Source: Verrucomicrobiota bacterium
GTDB lineage: Bacteria > Verrucomicrobiota > Verrucomicrobiia > Opitutales > Seribacteraceae
NCBI GenBank assembly: GCA_028343845.1
Contig: JAOLZO010000023.1
Span: 1-38,656, forward strand
DNA: 38,656 nt
Reading direction: 5' to 3'
The translations under genes were made by a program, and so were the position numbers. Positions 9,601-17,487 of this stretch are shown piece after piece. The notes beneath the pieces were generated by a model. It ran no database searches. It was not told where the DNA came from and worked only from the letters and a program-made list of their open reading frames with translations. Each line of letters starts with the position of its first letter. Position 1 is the first letter of the stretch.

Positions 9601-9791
9601 TCCATTTAAACCCCACCCATCACATTGCCGAGTTGTTGTTAGAAAAATACGATTTCCCATTTGTGAAAATCGAATTACTAAAACTCAACCCTTCCAAAAT
9701 AAAGGATTTGGATAAAATAAGAAAAGCAATTGGATTAAAAAACAAAAGTTTGTCACTACAAATCAAAAAGCATCTCAAAAGATGTAGCTAA
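6678..9791 (+). CDS. three-module glycosyltransferase: degenerate GT domain, GT2 and RgpF-like
   Basis: A 1,037-residue cytoplasmic protein predicted to build a rhamnose-containing polysaccharide. After an unassigned N-terminus (1-220), residues about 228-375 resemble a weakened GT-A domain (YAVIINAKNCNYEQIKDCM). A clear GT2 domain spans about 458-700, with PLISLVVPS, the metal-binding LNDDLVF near 550 and the acceptor-side NDVDFCLRARAIGM. From about 770 the sequence follows rhamnan synthesis protein F: VCIFSHFDPDRIVDDHV, then LLLANDSVYGPIGDL. I start at the first in-frame ATG, 6678; an upstream TTG (6642) lies inside the terminator and is unlikely. No Shine-Dalgarno is visible. The gene is strikingly AT-rich and lysine/asparagine-rich compared with flanking genes. 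A methyltransferase gene follows after one base. Confidence 0.85.
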   Translation: MLTISTRPIILTGSKTFQAKLAKSDFDHIEPNYIITKCNGKHTYRTYEENGLYDVSVKLKKAISFVKIYVKSDTHTYLLHKKIILSLRFSIPSFYRFWEKKSISINPESLLIMTNRNLLEFKLTQKDKGNDQKKFLVSVGNTQKFFDSTNHQNMDIGVKIGKGFKLIKFFSIDSDFNKSFIGFRLAIRNKFSSDSKLHPSHFNSFSKWNNIYSKINKKINIPVSDLKYAVIINAKNCNYEQIKDCMEVYSNQIHKNFEIILFSECNDIKKHFYDFKIKFVHCRHDFRLEWSKIEKKFLQEYDFSFWTDAQTKIPQDFFVAINERLNGEPYDFFYFDSLYSKGDDSSYEFRHNFDKIFALQRNCIGSSYVIKSSLLEQNKELDPHSLSDTYKYFISEKALIEADRICHLPLILRERKRVNCEYNRDKVDLAELKSLPEQNLQFQQNRGAISLEPKLPHALPLISLVVPSPGNLEYLLPFLESLSKRTDYKNFELILTIEEDDYNRAKAQLPLDELQLPDIVIVRHKFKVFNYSKIINNALTHCQGEYICLLNDDLVFTNPTWLSEMLRWLDFENTGIVGALLLYPNRKIQHAGITLGINGLCEHAEKGFNSLRCPKTHHLTKYAHSITAVTGACLLAKRNTFDQLNGLDEKFAEAYNDVDFCLRARAIGMNVVLSTKSKIYHHESVNLGPPLARKRISTFQKEVSLFLKRYAELTKKDNFYSANLSRETPHLELAYPPNNRFYWRENSPGVAPDRVPLNEWSMPLPLNLDKVCIFSHFDPDRIVDDHVIAYLDSIKKYGWSIVFVTSCGTLMKKERDKLSQLASVLIGTRGEGRDWGNYSIGYARSRKTGPIKNLLLANDSVYGPIGDLFDFFKFSENSKADMIGMTNSLQYGNHLQSYFILCKENLCSHKLFEHFWNTFHYQSEKDEIIYKNEIGFSQLFTRYGFKIEAFYDYERLISETIENKSSGYQLLEKGLHLNPTHHIAELLLEKYDFPFVKIELLKLNPSKIKDLDKIRKAIGLKNKSLSLQIKKHLKRCS

Positions 9792-9792
9792 A

Positions 9793-10461
9793 ATGCACTA
9801 TAATATTTACGACAAGGAATTAAGCTTGGAAGAAATCAGTCGAAAAAAGCATCGAGAGTTTGTCGGCGGTTTGTGGGAGGAAATGGGTTCCCTGCAATTT
9901 GACTTTCTTCTTTCACGAGGATTACAAGAAACTGACAAAGTTCTGGACTTGGGATGCGGAGCCCTAAGAGGTGGAATCCGGATTCTCGAGTTCCTTGAGA
10001 AAGGCCACTATTTCGGTCTTGATATCAATCGCTCTCTACTTGAGGCCGCACGTGTCGAACTGTTGGAAAGAGCTTTGGAATTCAAGAATCCGAAACTTAT
10101 GCTTTCCAGTAATTTCAACATCCAGGATTTTGGTTTAAAGTTCGATTTCATTCTTTCCGTCTCTCTCTTCACTCATTTGCCTTTTCCCAAAATAAGCGAA
10201 TGCTTGAATAAAATTCGTGATTCACTCGAGCCAGATGGTCTTTACTTTTCGTCTTTCTTCGAAGCAGAAAACTCCCAGTTTGCCAATCCCGTTGAACAAA
10301 AACCCTCATCAATCATTTCTTACCCCGATAAAGATCCTTTCCACCAGACTTTCGCAAGCTTTGAGAAACTGGGGCAGCAAACCGGTTTAAACGTTAGCTA
10401 CGTTGGGGACTGGCGACACCCCAGAAATCAAAAAATGGTTTGTTTTTCCAGAACTGACTAA
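9793..10461 (+). CDS. class I SAM-dependent methyltransferase
   Basis: A 222-residue soluble methyltransferase. The SAM-binding motif I is VLDLGCGALRGG (50-61), followed by the acidic FGLDIN (74-79) and a motif IV/post-I region FILSVSLFTHLPF. It starts one base after the glycosyltransferase stop, so the two are translationally coupled and it probably methylates the same glycan or its precursor. The acceptor cannot be read from the sequence. It ends 27 bases before the stop of a convergent sulfotransferase gene, with no hairpin between them. Confidence 0.85.
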   Translation: MHYNIYDKELSLEEISRKKHREFVGGLWEEMGSLQFDFLLSRGLQETDKVLDLGCGALRGGIRILEFLEKGHYFGLDINRSLLEAARVELLERALEFKNPKLMLSSNFNIQDFGLKFDFILSVSLFTHLPFPKISECLNKIRDSLEPDGLYFSSFFEAENSQFANPVEQKPSSIISYPDKDPFHQTFASFEKLGQQTGLNVSYVGDWRHPRNQKMVCFSRTD

Positions 10462-10488
10462 AGTCCATTTTTCCGTAGATCCGCCATC

Positions 10489-11454
10489 TCAAGCATACCA
10501 CATATAAGGACTGTTTTCGAAACTGGCGTTCTGCAATGGAGCATACAAAGAAACTTGATGGGATTTCCTCGTCAAATCCTTCCTTAAATTAATTTTGAAA
10601 TGTAAAATGCCATCATCGATGGAGCAAATGATCACTTCTCTTTTCACTACGACTCCGTCAATTCTAAGCTCAAGAGATGAAGTTCCATCGGTCTTGCCAG
10701 CATAGCTTACCTTCCCATGAAGGCTTCCATCGAAAATTCCGATGAGGCAAGCTTGACCTTTTTCGGAAACATATTCATTAGCTCGTGCACGCAAAGAATA
10801 GCCAGCATGGTTTGGAGAAATCATCGAAAGCAGTTTGGGAATGCTAGCCTCGCACTTGTCCTCTCCCAAAAAATCCAGGAAATCGACAATGAAACCCTTG
10901 GACTTTGTGATAATTTTCTCATACGACAACAACAAGGCGGGAACGTTGCAGATTTCGACAGCCTGCAATAATTTCCTCTGTTCTTCCAAGGTTCCTATTA
11001 ATTTTTTCGCAATGCCACCGGAACTATCCGATTCCTGATCCAAAGAGATCTCATTGCGGCGAGAGACGCTCACTACATCCCGAAGAATGCAAACAATTTG
11101 TGGATTCCTGAGCATTGGTAACAATTTGTCGAGGTATAGATACATGTCCGGCCTTTTCCACGCCCATTTTGAATATGAATGATTCCTTTTGTTTATTTCC
11201 TCAAGAAAGTCCTCGGAGACAGAACCGTTGAGTAATTGCCCTACGTGTTTACCCAAATCATTATCCTCATGAACAGGACCAAAGTTTTTGCCTATGTGGA
11301 TACCAATTTCGTTAAGCAACGAAGCTACCATGGTCGTACCCGCCCTCGCCTGACCTATGATCAGAATTGTTTTTTCATTGGTCCGAAAAGAGGCCTGATC
11401 CAAATTAATACCAAGTATTCCGTTGTTGAAAAGATCCATGGGATCAATGATCAC
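10489..11454 (-). CDS. sulfotransferase with C-terminal beta-rich domain
   Basis: A 321-residue PAPS-dependent sulfotransferase. The 5'-phosphosulfate P-loop is IIGQARAGTT (32-41) and the 3'-phosphate site is CILRDVVSVSRR (122-133). Residues from about 235 on form an additional beta-strand-rich segment (GKVSYAGKTDGTSSLELRID), unusual for the family and possibly a glycan-contact or packing domain. The GTG start (11454) overlaps the upstream stop by four bases (GTGA), so translation is coupled; the ATG at 11439 is a later alternative. It is the last gene of the ten-gene minus-strand operon. The acceptor is presumably the exported polysaccharide, by context. Confidence 0.8.
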   Translation of the reverse strand: MIIDPMDLFNNGILGINLDQASFRTNEKTILIIGQARAGTTMVASLLNEIGIHIGKNFGPVHEDNDLGKHVGQLLNGSVSEDFLEEINKRNHSYSKWAWKRPDMYLYLDKLLPMLRNPQIVCILRDVVSVSRRNEISLDQESDSSGGIAKKLIGTLEEQRKLLQAVEICNVPALLLSYEKIITKSKGFIVDFLDFLGEDKCEASIPKLLSMISPNHAGYSLRARANEYVSEKGQACLIGIFDGSLHGKVSYAGKTDGTSSLELRIDGVVVKREVIICSIDDGILHFKINLRKDLTRKSHQVSLYAPLQNASFENSPYMWYA

Positions 11455-12110
11455 AAATTGGCGTAACCCATTACTTTGCTCAGGTAAGGTATTTGGGATA
11501 AATTGATTAAATTCTGATGTTCGGATGAAAAATCTTTAAGTTTCATTCCTTGGTTGGTCGTAGTCATGGGTTTGTTGGAAACACTATTCCTTTGTCTTAC
11601 TTCTATTTCACAGAAATCAAACAGCAGATTCAAGGTGGAATTGAATCTCGCCAACAAGTCTTCATACCTAAGGATATGATGATTGAAATTGGGATCTCCT
11701 ATGATTTCAAGCGTATCTGAAGGGAAATAGCTTTGAAGACGGCGAATCGCTGCGGGAAGACGGTCGAGGTCCCCTTCCTTCGCCCATCTGGCTTCCAAGT
11801 CATTAAAAGGCCTGAATGGCTGAGATTGCCTATTGGGCTTGTAAATCGAGTGTAAGACTTCAATCGGATTTCTAAGCATGATTACGATCTTGGCTTCGGG
11901 AAAAGAGGATGCGAGCAAGGGCAGGTTCCTCATGTCCTCGTTTATCTTGAACAAGAGAGACTCATTGCCGCAAAATGCTTTCTTTCTCTTTTCCAAATCA
12001 AAATATTCAAAATACTCGGAGTGAGAAAAACAATAGTACTTTGACAATATATCGAATACCCAATTGGTACCGCTTCGAATGCATCCCGTAAGAAACAATT
12101 GTCTCCTCAT
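11451..12110 (-). CDS. sulfotransferase, short form
   Basis: A compact 219-residue sulfotransferase, near the lower size limit of the family. The P-loop TGCIRSGTNW (8-17) lies right at the N-terminus and the 3'-phosphate-binding MLRNPIEVLHS (78-88) has the conserved Arg and a following Ser. Its stop overlaps the start of the next sulfotransferase, and only three bases separate it from the upstream methyltransferase, so it is embedded in the operon. Substrate inferred from context: a sugar of the surface polysaccharide. A P-loop kinase role is unlikely because the RSGTNW loop is typical of sulfotransferases. Confidence 0.8.
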   Translation of the reverse strand: MRRQLFLTGCIRSGTNWVFDILSKYYCFSHSEYFEYFDLEKRKKAFCGNESLLFKINEDMRNLPLLASSFPEAKIVIMLRNPIEVLHSIYKPNRQSQPFRPFNDLEARWAKEGDLDRLPAAIRRLQSYFPSDTLEIIGDPNFNHHILRYEDLLARFNSTLNLLFDFCEIEVRQRNSVSNKPMTTTNQGMKLKDFSSEHQNLINLSQIPYLSKVMGYANL

Positions 12111-12113
12111 ACC

Positions 12114-12986
12114 TTAGAGTTGATCGGAATAAAATGAAGCAATGCGATAAAACAATTTTTTCCTCTGGCGGAAGAATTCCTTTTTTTCCATCCCTTTCGA
12201 TTCACTTTTTTCAAGCTTAACAAGGAATTCCGAACCATTGCGGGATTCAATCTCCCTTATCGAGAGTTTGGTTAGCTTAAGAAAAAACAAATCCAATAAA
12301 ATCAAAGAAAAACTATCGGGAGTAAACGTCCAACAGTGAGTATCAACATACTCCAAAGAAGCGCCTTTCTTGAAATTTGCCACAAACTGCTCGTAAGCAT
12401 TTTCCAAAGTCTCCAAAGGAACTAATTCCTTTGTATTCGTAGCCAAAGGCATGGTGGGTCTCAGTGTGCCATTGTCATTCCATCTGCAATGCATGGAATT
12501 TTGAACGAAAATTTGCTTAGCTGTGGGCTTGGATCTGTCTTCATAGTAGGCTTGCAGCCAATCCCCGCAACAAGTAAGCGGCCTGAAGCGATCCCAACAA
12601 CACCTGTAATCGGGAAGAGCCAAGATAAGAAGCCCCTCATTCTTTAGTACTTTTTCGCATGTATTGAGAAACTTGATCGGATTGGGAATATGCTCCAAAT
12701 TATGAGATGAAATCACATAATCAACTTTTTCGTCCAATTCCGAACTACTATTGAATATCCTTGTTGGTTCTCCGACATGATCTACGGATTCGATCCGGGC
12801 AATTGCCTCATCATCCAAATTGTCATCTCCCTTGGCCTTCGTGATCAGTTCATCATAAGAAAAAACATCGTTCGATATTACGTTCCATCCCTCGCATTTG
12901 GGAAACAAAGGATTTACGTAAGGTCCGATCTCCAAAATAAAATCGTTTTTGGAAATCCCCTTTTGAAAAAACTTTTTTCTATTCAT
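12114..12986 (-). CDS. SAM-dependent methyltransferase next to Wzt
   Basis: A 290-residue class I methyltransferase. Motif I is LEIGPYVNPL (18-27), and the family's HNLEH block is SSHNLEHIPNP (93-103), followed by ILALPDYRCCWDRF. This resembles the methyltransferase domains found in O-antigen loci. It begins one base after the wzt stop. In Wzm/Wzt systems such as E. coli O8/O9a, a methyltransferase caps the growing chain and the C-terminal domain of Wzt recognises the cap. The tight coupling here suggests the same task, but that is inference; methylation of a monosaccharide is equally possible. Confidence 0.8.
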   Translation of the reverse strand: MNRKKFFQKGISKNDFILEIGPYVNPLFPKCEGWNVISNDVFSYDELITKAKGDDNLDDEAIARIESVDHVGEPTRIFNSSSELDEKVDYVISSHNLEHIPNPIKFLNTCEKVLKNEGLLILALPDYRCCWDRFRPLTCCGDWLQAYYEDRSKPTAKQIFVQNSMHCRWNDNGTLRPTMPLATNTKELVPLETLENAYEQFVANFKKGASLEYVDTHCWTFTPDSFSLILLDLFFLKLTKLSIREIESRNGSEFLVKLEKSESKGMEKKEFFRQRKKLFYRIASFYSDQL

Positions 12987-12987
12987 T

Positions 12988-14196
12988 TCACCCGGGTTTC
13001 TTTACTTCCTTGATAAGCGAAACCAAACCGTTGTATGGAAGCGCTCTATTCTCGATATTCTTGTCAATGATTTGAATTTCGCGAAAGTCCAACTTGCGGA
13101 ATTGGAAGACTTCACCCCCATCATCCGATTTCAAACCACAGGACAAGAAATAGCTACCTGGATTGAGTTGGCAGTCCATGGTCACCTCGATGGAAATGAC
13201 TTCACCCTCGTTCTTGTCGCCCAAGTTTTGATTCTTGCCGGTTACGATTACTCCTCCAATGTTTCGGACGGAGAGTCCGAAACTAGCCTTCTTGAGTTCT
13301 GATTTCACAAGTATTTTGAAGGTTATCTCGACCATCCCACCGAATTGAAAGACAAACTTCCCCTGTCCCTCGCTTTGGGCAGATACACATTCAAGCAGTT
13401 CCGCGCATCCCAAACCGTATTCGCCTGAAAGTCCCTTTCTTCCGACAGCGAGCTTGGCCGAACTTAACTTTTTCTCGTTTAAGATTTGATAGTACCTGAA
13501 CACGCATTCCTTAGGAGATCCTCTGAAAACAAGTTGCCCGTCATTCAAAAGGGCAGCATCATCGCAAGTTTCAAGCACTTGGTTGATGTTATGCGATACA
13601 AAAAGGATGGTCTTTCCTTTTTCCCTGAGATCGTCGATAAGCCTCAGGCATTTCCTCTGAAAATGAGCATCGCCCACCGCCAAAACCTCATCTAGGAGAA
13701 GAACGTCGAAGTCCAAAAAGGCTCGGACTGCAAAAGCAAGCCTAGCCACCATCCCGCTTGAGTAAGTTCTTAATGGCCTATCGTAGTAATCATCCAGTTC
13801 GGCAAAATCCTTGATGTTACTTTCGTTTCTCGAAAGTTCAGCCGAGCTAAACCCCATTACGCGGGAATATAACTCGACGTTTTCCCTTCCCGTGAACCTA
13901 TCCTCAAAACCACTGCCCAATTCTAGAATCGCAGAAAGTCTTCCGTTCACACTGACTTTTCCGTGCGTAGGGGTAAGAATTCCGGCCAACAACTGCAGAA
14001 GGGTGCTTTTACCGGCCCCATTCAGCCCAACTATCCCCATGCAGGAACCCTTGCGTACGTCAAAGCTTATGTCCTTGAGTACGAATTCGCCATTCGTCTT
14101 ACTACCGCTCAGCGCATTCCAGAGCAACGAAATGATTTTGGGAGGATAGCTCTTGGAGAGATTCGCCACGCTAATCGCTTTTTCTTTGTCATCCAT
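12988..14196 (-). CDS. wzt: polysaccharide ABC exporter ATPase Wzt with C-terminal recognition domain
   Basis: A 402-residue cytoplasmic ATPase that drives export of a completed, lipid-linked O-antigen-type chain. Walker A is GLNGAGKS (57-64), the ABC signature YSSGMVAR (144-151) and Walker B VLLLDEVLAVGD (164-175), followed by the H-loop FVSHNINQVLETC. Beyond about residue 245 comes a roughly 155-residue beta-rich domain in the position of the Wzt carbohydrate-binding domain, which reads the modified non-reducing end of the chain. Its permease partner is not adjacent but at 22614-23420. The gene lies inside the sulfotransferase operon, between a methyltransferase (1-base gap) and a sulfotransferase (17 bases). 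Confidence 0.92.
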   Translation of the reverse strand: MDDKEKAISVANLSKSYPPKIISLLWNALSGSKTNGEFVLKDISFDVRKGSCMGIVGLNGAGKSTLLQLLAGILTPTHGKVSVNGRLSAILELGSGFEDRFTGRENVELYSRVMGFSSAELSRNESNIKDFAELDDYYDRPLRTYSSGMVARLAFAVRAFLDFDVLLLDEVLAVGDAHFQRKCLRLIDDLREKGKTILFVSHNINQVLETCDDAALLNDGQLVFRGSPKECVFRYYQILNEKKLSSAKLAVGRKGLSGEYGLGCAELLECVSAQSEGQGKFVFQFGGMVEITFKILVKSELKKASFGLSVRNIGGVIVTGKNQNLGDKNEGEVISIEVTMDCQLNPGSYFLSCGLKSDDGGEVFQFRKLDFREIQIIDKNIENRALPYNGLVSLIKEVKKPG

Positions 14197-14213
14197 TCTA
14201 AAGAAGGCGGAAA

Positions 14214-15011
14214 TTATAACTTGGCATACTTTCTGACGTAATCGATCGAAGTACTTCGATCAATCCGCTGTTTTTCAGGCAAATCCCATTCGTCTTCGTA
14301 ACCGTAAATCTTCATATACTTCGAAAATCGGGGGCGGAAAAATTCTACGTCCGACTGGAGGAACCATTGCCGCCAATCGCCAGTTTTACCAGAGCGTTTT
14401 ATCTGGGGGTAAATTGTTTCTACTGGAGTTGCATCCACTTCATTGACTCGCTGTGTTATCAAAGCAATCTTATCATAATTACCACGAACAAATTCTTCGT
14501 ACTTATAGATAATGCAATCGGGCGAGTTGGAATGCCAATCCATAAACAGATCCAAATTTTCCCGAGCTCTGTTTTGAATCATTGGTTCCATCAATTTCGT
14601 TTTCTCCATCTGACTGAACAAATCACACACTGAAATCGAATCGGGGTTCTCCACCTTTTCCTCAAAAAGTGGCAGCATATCATTGTATACTTCGCCATTT
14701 CCGACAAAAGCAGGGCTTACCATCCTGAAAAGCAATCGACTTATCAAATTATCCCTGGGATCTCTAACCAGTCCCATCACTTGATCGAACCGACCCTCAA
14801 AATCAGTCTTAAAATCAAGGTAAGGACGCAGAAGAACTTTTACGCAAACCTGCTTGCCCTTATCAAGGCAGGGCATGACTTCTTTGAGGAATGAGTCATA
14901 GAGCGGTTCAAAAAAACCCACGCAATCACTACTTAGGTTTTTCTTCACCAATTCGAAAATGGCAGAGGATCCACACCTCGCAAGCGATACAATCAATATC
15001 CTTTTATTCAT
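14214..15011 (-). CDS. sulfotransferase
   Basis: A 265-residue cytosolic sulfotransferase. The P-loop VSLARCGSS (8-16) uses a cysteine in place of the usual Ser/Thr before GSS, and the 3'-phosphate-binding VRDPRDNLIS (82-91) is a textbook match. The sequence after the P-loop (CVGFFEPLYDS) fits bacterial sulfotransferases of surface glycan loci. It overlaps the stop of the upstream SDR gene by eight bases. It is the third of four sulfotransferases in this operon; the four differ strongly from each other, so they are more likely to have different acceptors than to be recent copies. Confidence 0.82.
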   Translation of the reverse strand: MNKRILIVSLARCGSSAIFELVKKNLSSDCVGFFEPLYDSFLKEVMPCLDKGKQVCVKVLLRPYLDFKTDFEGRFDQVMGLVRDPRDNLISRLLFRMVSPAFVGNGEVYNDMLPLFEEKVENPDSISVCDLFSQMEKTKLMEPMIQNRARENLDLFMDWHSNSPDCIIYKYEEFVRGNYDKIALITQRVNEVDATPVETIYPQIKRSGKTGDWRQWFLQSDVEFFRPRFSKYMKIYGYEDEWDLPEKQRIDRSTSIDYVRKYAKL

Positions 15012-15972
15012 AGTATCTTAGCAATTCATCCCAACAGGAGCCAGGATCATAATCTTCAATCAAATTACAAACTTCAGTCTTGTTTACAAGGGAACGTGGT
15101 TCAATGAAATCCATATCACAAAAGGAAACATCACAAGAATAACCAAGTCTTTGAGAAAATTCGCCATAAAAGGTTTTACTGAAATCCAAAAGACTCGAAA
15201 CATATTCACAGGGATCTAGGGAGGTTGTCGGACATGGAGTGAAAAACGAATCAACCATTCGATGATATGCACTGGCCAAGTGTCTGACGTGAATCATATC
15301 CCTGACGTAATGCGGAGTCTTTAATTCAAATGATTTCTGTTCCAGAAAACTTCGGGCAAGGTGATGCCCGAGTTTCCTATCCTGCAAAGGACCGAATGGA
15401 TTACTGATTACAAAGCGACCGAACTCCATTCCGTTTTCCCAACACAGATGTTGCAATGAAATACCGGAAACTTTCTTAGACAAAGCATAACGGTACCAAG
15501 GGGGTGGTCGAGAATTCCTCTTGCTCAAGTCTACTGCATTCTCAAATACGGACGAGGTCCAAACAACTCCTTTGGCGGCGGATTCCAAGGCCTTTCTCAG
15601 CACCTCCTCTACGCGACGTAGGTTTTGGCTAATCGCTTCGCTAAAAAGAAAAGTGTTCTTGCCATAATCGTGCACGTAACTGCCATGCAAGCACAACAAG
15701 TCAAATTCCCGGTCAAGCAAATCGATGAACAAATCTGAACCGAACGGGCAATCAAACAAGACGTCTATGCCCGAAGGAAGAAATTCCAAACGTTCTTTTT
15801 TTAAGTCATCGTAGAAGATTTTTTCACGCGGTAAGGGACAGACAACTTCGTAACCCCTTTCGTGAAGAATTTTTGCAAACCAGCAACCCGTAAATGAAGA
15901 TACGCCGGTGAGTAATATTCGTTTGCTCAAGTCGAAACGGTTATCAGGGCACAAAATCAGCCCAAGAATCAT
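15004..15972 (-). CDS. extended SDR, NDP-sugar reductase/epimerase (CDP branch)
   Basis: A 322-residue NAD(P)-dependent sugar-nucleotide enzyme. The cofactor loop is LTGVSSFTG (21-29) and the catalytic pair YALSK (162-166), with VVWTSSVFE supplying the Ser/Thr. It sits directly after the RmlC-type epimerase and close to rfbF, so the expected substrate is a CDP-4-keto-deoxyhexose, with the enzyme as final reductase. Paratose/abequose synthase-like activity is a guess. The ATG at 15972 overlaps the upstream gene by 29 bases and places the cofactor loop unusually far in; a TTG at 15930, 13 bases after the upstream stop, would give a 308-residue protein with the loop at the normal place. Confidence 0.75.
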   Translation of the reverse strand: MILGLILCPDNRFDLSKRILLTGVSSFTGCWFAKILHERGYEVVCPLPREKIFYDDLKKERLEFLPSGIDVLFDCPFGSDLFIDLLDREFDLLCLHGSYVHDYGKNTFLFSEAISQNLRRVEEVLRKALESAAKGVVWTSSVFENAVDLSKRNSRPPPWYRYALSKKVSGISLQHLCWENGMEFGRFVISNPFGPLQDRKLGHHLARSFLEQKSFELKTPHYVRDMIHVRHLASAYHRMVDSFFTPCPTTSLDPCEYVSSLLDFSKTFYGEFSQRLGYSCDVSFCDMDFIEPRSLVNKTEVCNLIEDYDPGSCWDELLRYYE

Positions 15973-16474
15973 CCTTGTCTGAAATCACTTGGGGTTGAAG
16001 GGGCCAATCAATGTCGAAGGCAGGGTCATTCCATCTCACGCCCCGTTCACTATCAGGAGAATATTCATTGTCTACAAGGTAGAAAACCTCCGTATCCGGT
16101 TCCAGAGTCAGAAAACCATGAGCGAAACCTTTGGGAACTCTTACCATATCCCTATTCTCGGCATCCAAATGAAACCCCTCCCACTTAAGGTAGGTTTGGG
16201 AACTCGACCTCAAGTCAATCACGACGTCGTATATGGCCCCCTTCAGGCATCTGACGATCTTGGTCTCGGAAGCTTCACCAATTTGATAATGCATTCCGCG
16301 AAGTGTCCCCTTTTCAGCAGACAGGGAGTCGTTTGCTTGCTTTATTTCAATCGGATAGCCAGCTTCGCTGAATTCCTGAAGACAAAAAAATCGGGCAAAA
16401 AAACCTCTCTCGTCCCCTCGGCGCTCAAGCTTAATCGTCAAGCAATCCTGCAAAGTTGTTTCTGAGAAGATCAT
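15944..16474 (-). CDS. rfbC: RmlC-type NDP-4-keto-6-deoxyhexose 3,5-epimerase
   Basis: A 176-residue cupin that inverts C3 and/or C5 of a 4-keto-6-deoxy sugar nucleotide. It has the RmlC landmarks: DERGFFARFF (21-30), GTLRGMHYQ (56-64) with His62 as catalytic base, KGFAHGF (115-121) and Tyr132 in VFYLVDNEYSP as catalytic acid. The length is normal. It lies with rfbF and two SDRs rather than with rmlA/rmlB, which points to CDP- rather than dTDP-sugar work. In that setting the enzyme may epimerise only one carbon, as in ascarylose or 3-C-epimerised pathways. The name rfbC states family, not proven substrate. Confidence 0.88.
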   Translation of the reverse strand: MIFSETTLQDCLTIKLERRGDERGFFARFFCLQEFSEAGYPIEIKQANDSLSAEKGTLRGMHYQIGEASETKIVRCLKGAIYDVVIDLRSSSQTYLKWEGFHLDAENRDMVRVPKGFAHGFLTLEPDTEVFYLVDNEYSPDSERGVRWNDPAFDIDWPLQPQVISDKDDSWADFVP

Positions 16475-16483
16475 AAGGGTATC

Positions 16484-17482
16484 CTAAAGCGACAAGGCCT
16501 GACGCAAAAGAGCTAATCTTTTGAATCTTCCTCCACTGTGATCTGATTTGGAAAAATTGATTTGGTCCAAGCTTTTCCTAAGAGCTTGAATTCCCGATTC
16601 GAGAGAATATTCGAAATTGAATTCAGGAAAAACTTTACAAAAAAGGCTAAAATCCACTGCATAATCTCTCGCATCTCTACCCGCTCCCTCACCGATCTTT
16701 AGTGAGCAATTTCCAAACTCCGATTGGACCATCTTGGCCATGTCGACGACCTTGAGGTTTGCATCCGGTGGTCCCACGTTGACAATCAGTCCGTGCGTAT
16801 CCTCTTGGCTTGCTTGTATGGTGGCAACAAAAGCATGAGCAATGTCCCTACAGTGAACCAGTGGTCTGTGAGCCTCGCCATCGCTTAGCATTTCAATCGC
16901 TCCTGTACAGTGAGCCGTGGAAACGAAATCATTGATTACCAAATCAAGCCTCAGATTCGCAGAATGCCCATAGGCAGTAGCGTTTCTGAGGGAAGTCGTG
17001 GAAAAAGATTCACTAGTCAAAGCGGTAAGGGCTTTTTCAACCGAACATTTTGTTTCTGCATAAAGCGACACTGGGTTCAGGGCCGATTCTTCATCCACAA
17101 TATCCGAAACTGCTTCTCCATAAACCGAGCAACTGCTTGAAAAGATGAATTTTTCAACTCCCCAGGAGGAACATTTTTCGGCAAATGCTATCGTTTTTTC
17201 CTCGTTGATGCCAAGGGTTATGCCTGGATCAAGATCGCCCATCGGGTCATTGGAAATCGCAGCAAGATGGCATACCGTAGAGACGCCCTCAAGGTCAGCT
17301 TTGGTTAGCTGATCGAAATCAACTCTTACCATTTCGTAACCTGCAATCTTCTCCGAAACAAATGCCTCGTCATACCAACCTAGATCACATCCGATAACCT
17401 CAAAGTTTTTCTTTAGCAGAAGCTCTACCAAGTGTTGCCCGATGTATCCCTCGGATCCAGTAACCAGAATTCTTTTCTTCAC
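16484..17482 (-). CDS. extended SDR, NAD-dependent sugar-nucleotide epimerase/dehydratase
   Basis: A 332-residue cytosolic enzyme. The NAD loop is VTGSEGYIG (7-15), the substrate-pocket AAISNDPMGD (74-83), the Ser/Thr site SSSCSVYG (115-122) and the catalytic YAETK (141-145). The SNDPMGD and RNATAYG blocks mark a subfamily commonly found beside CDP-glucose synthesis genes and RmlC-like epimerases. Whether it is a 4,6-dehydratase, an epimerase or a reductase cannot be read from motifs. It is not a standard RfbG CDP-glucose 4,6-dehydratase, which has a different N-terminus. Gaps to rfbF (5 bases) and the epimerase (9 bases) indicate tight co-transcription. Confidence 0.8.
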   Translation of the reverse strand: MKKRILVTGSEGYIGQHLVELLLKKNFEVIGCDLGWYDEAFVSEKIAGYEMVRVDFDQLTKADLEGVSTVCHLAAISNDPMGDLDPGITLGINEEKTIAFAEKCSSWGVEKFIFSSSCSVYGEAVSDIVDEESALNPVSLYAETKCSVEKALTALTSESFSTTSLRNATAYGHSANLRLDLVINDFVSTAHCTGAIEMLSDGEAHRPLVHCRDIAHAFVATIQASQEDTHGLIVNVGPPDANLKVVDMAKMVQSEFGNCSLKIGEGAGRDARDYAVDFSLFCKVFPEFNFEYSLESGIQALRKSLDQINFSKSDHSGGRFKRLALLRQALSL

Positions 17483-17487
17483 ATTAT

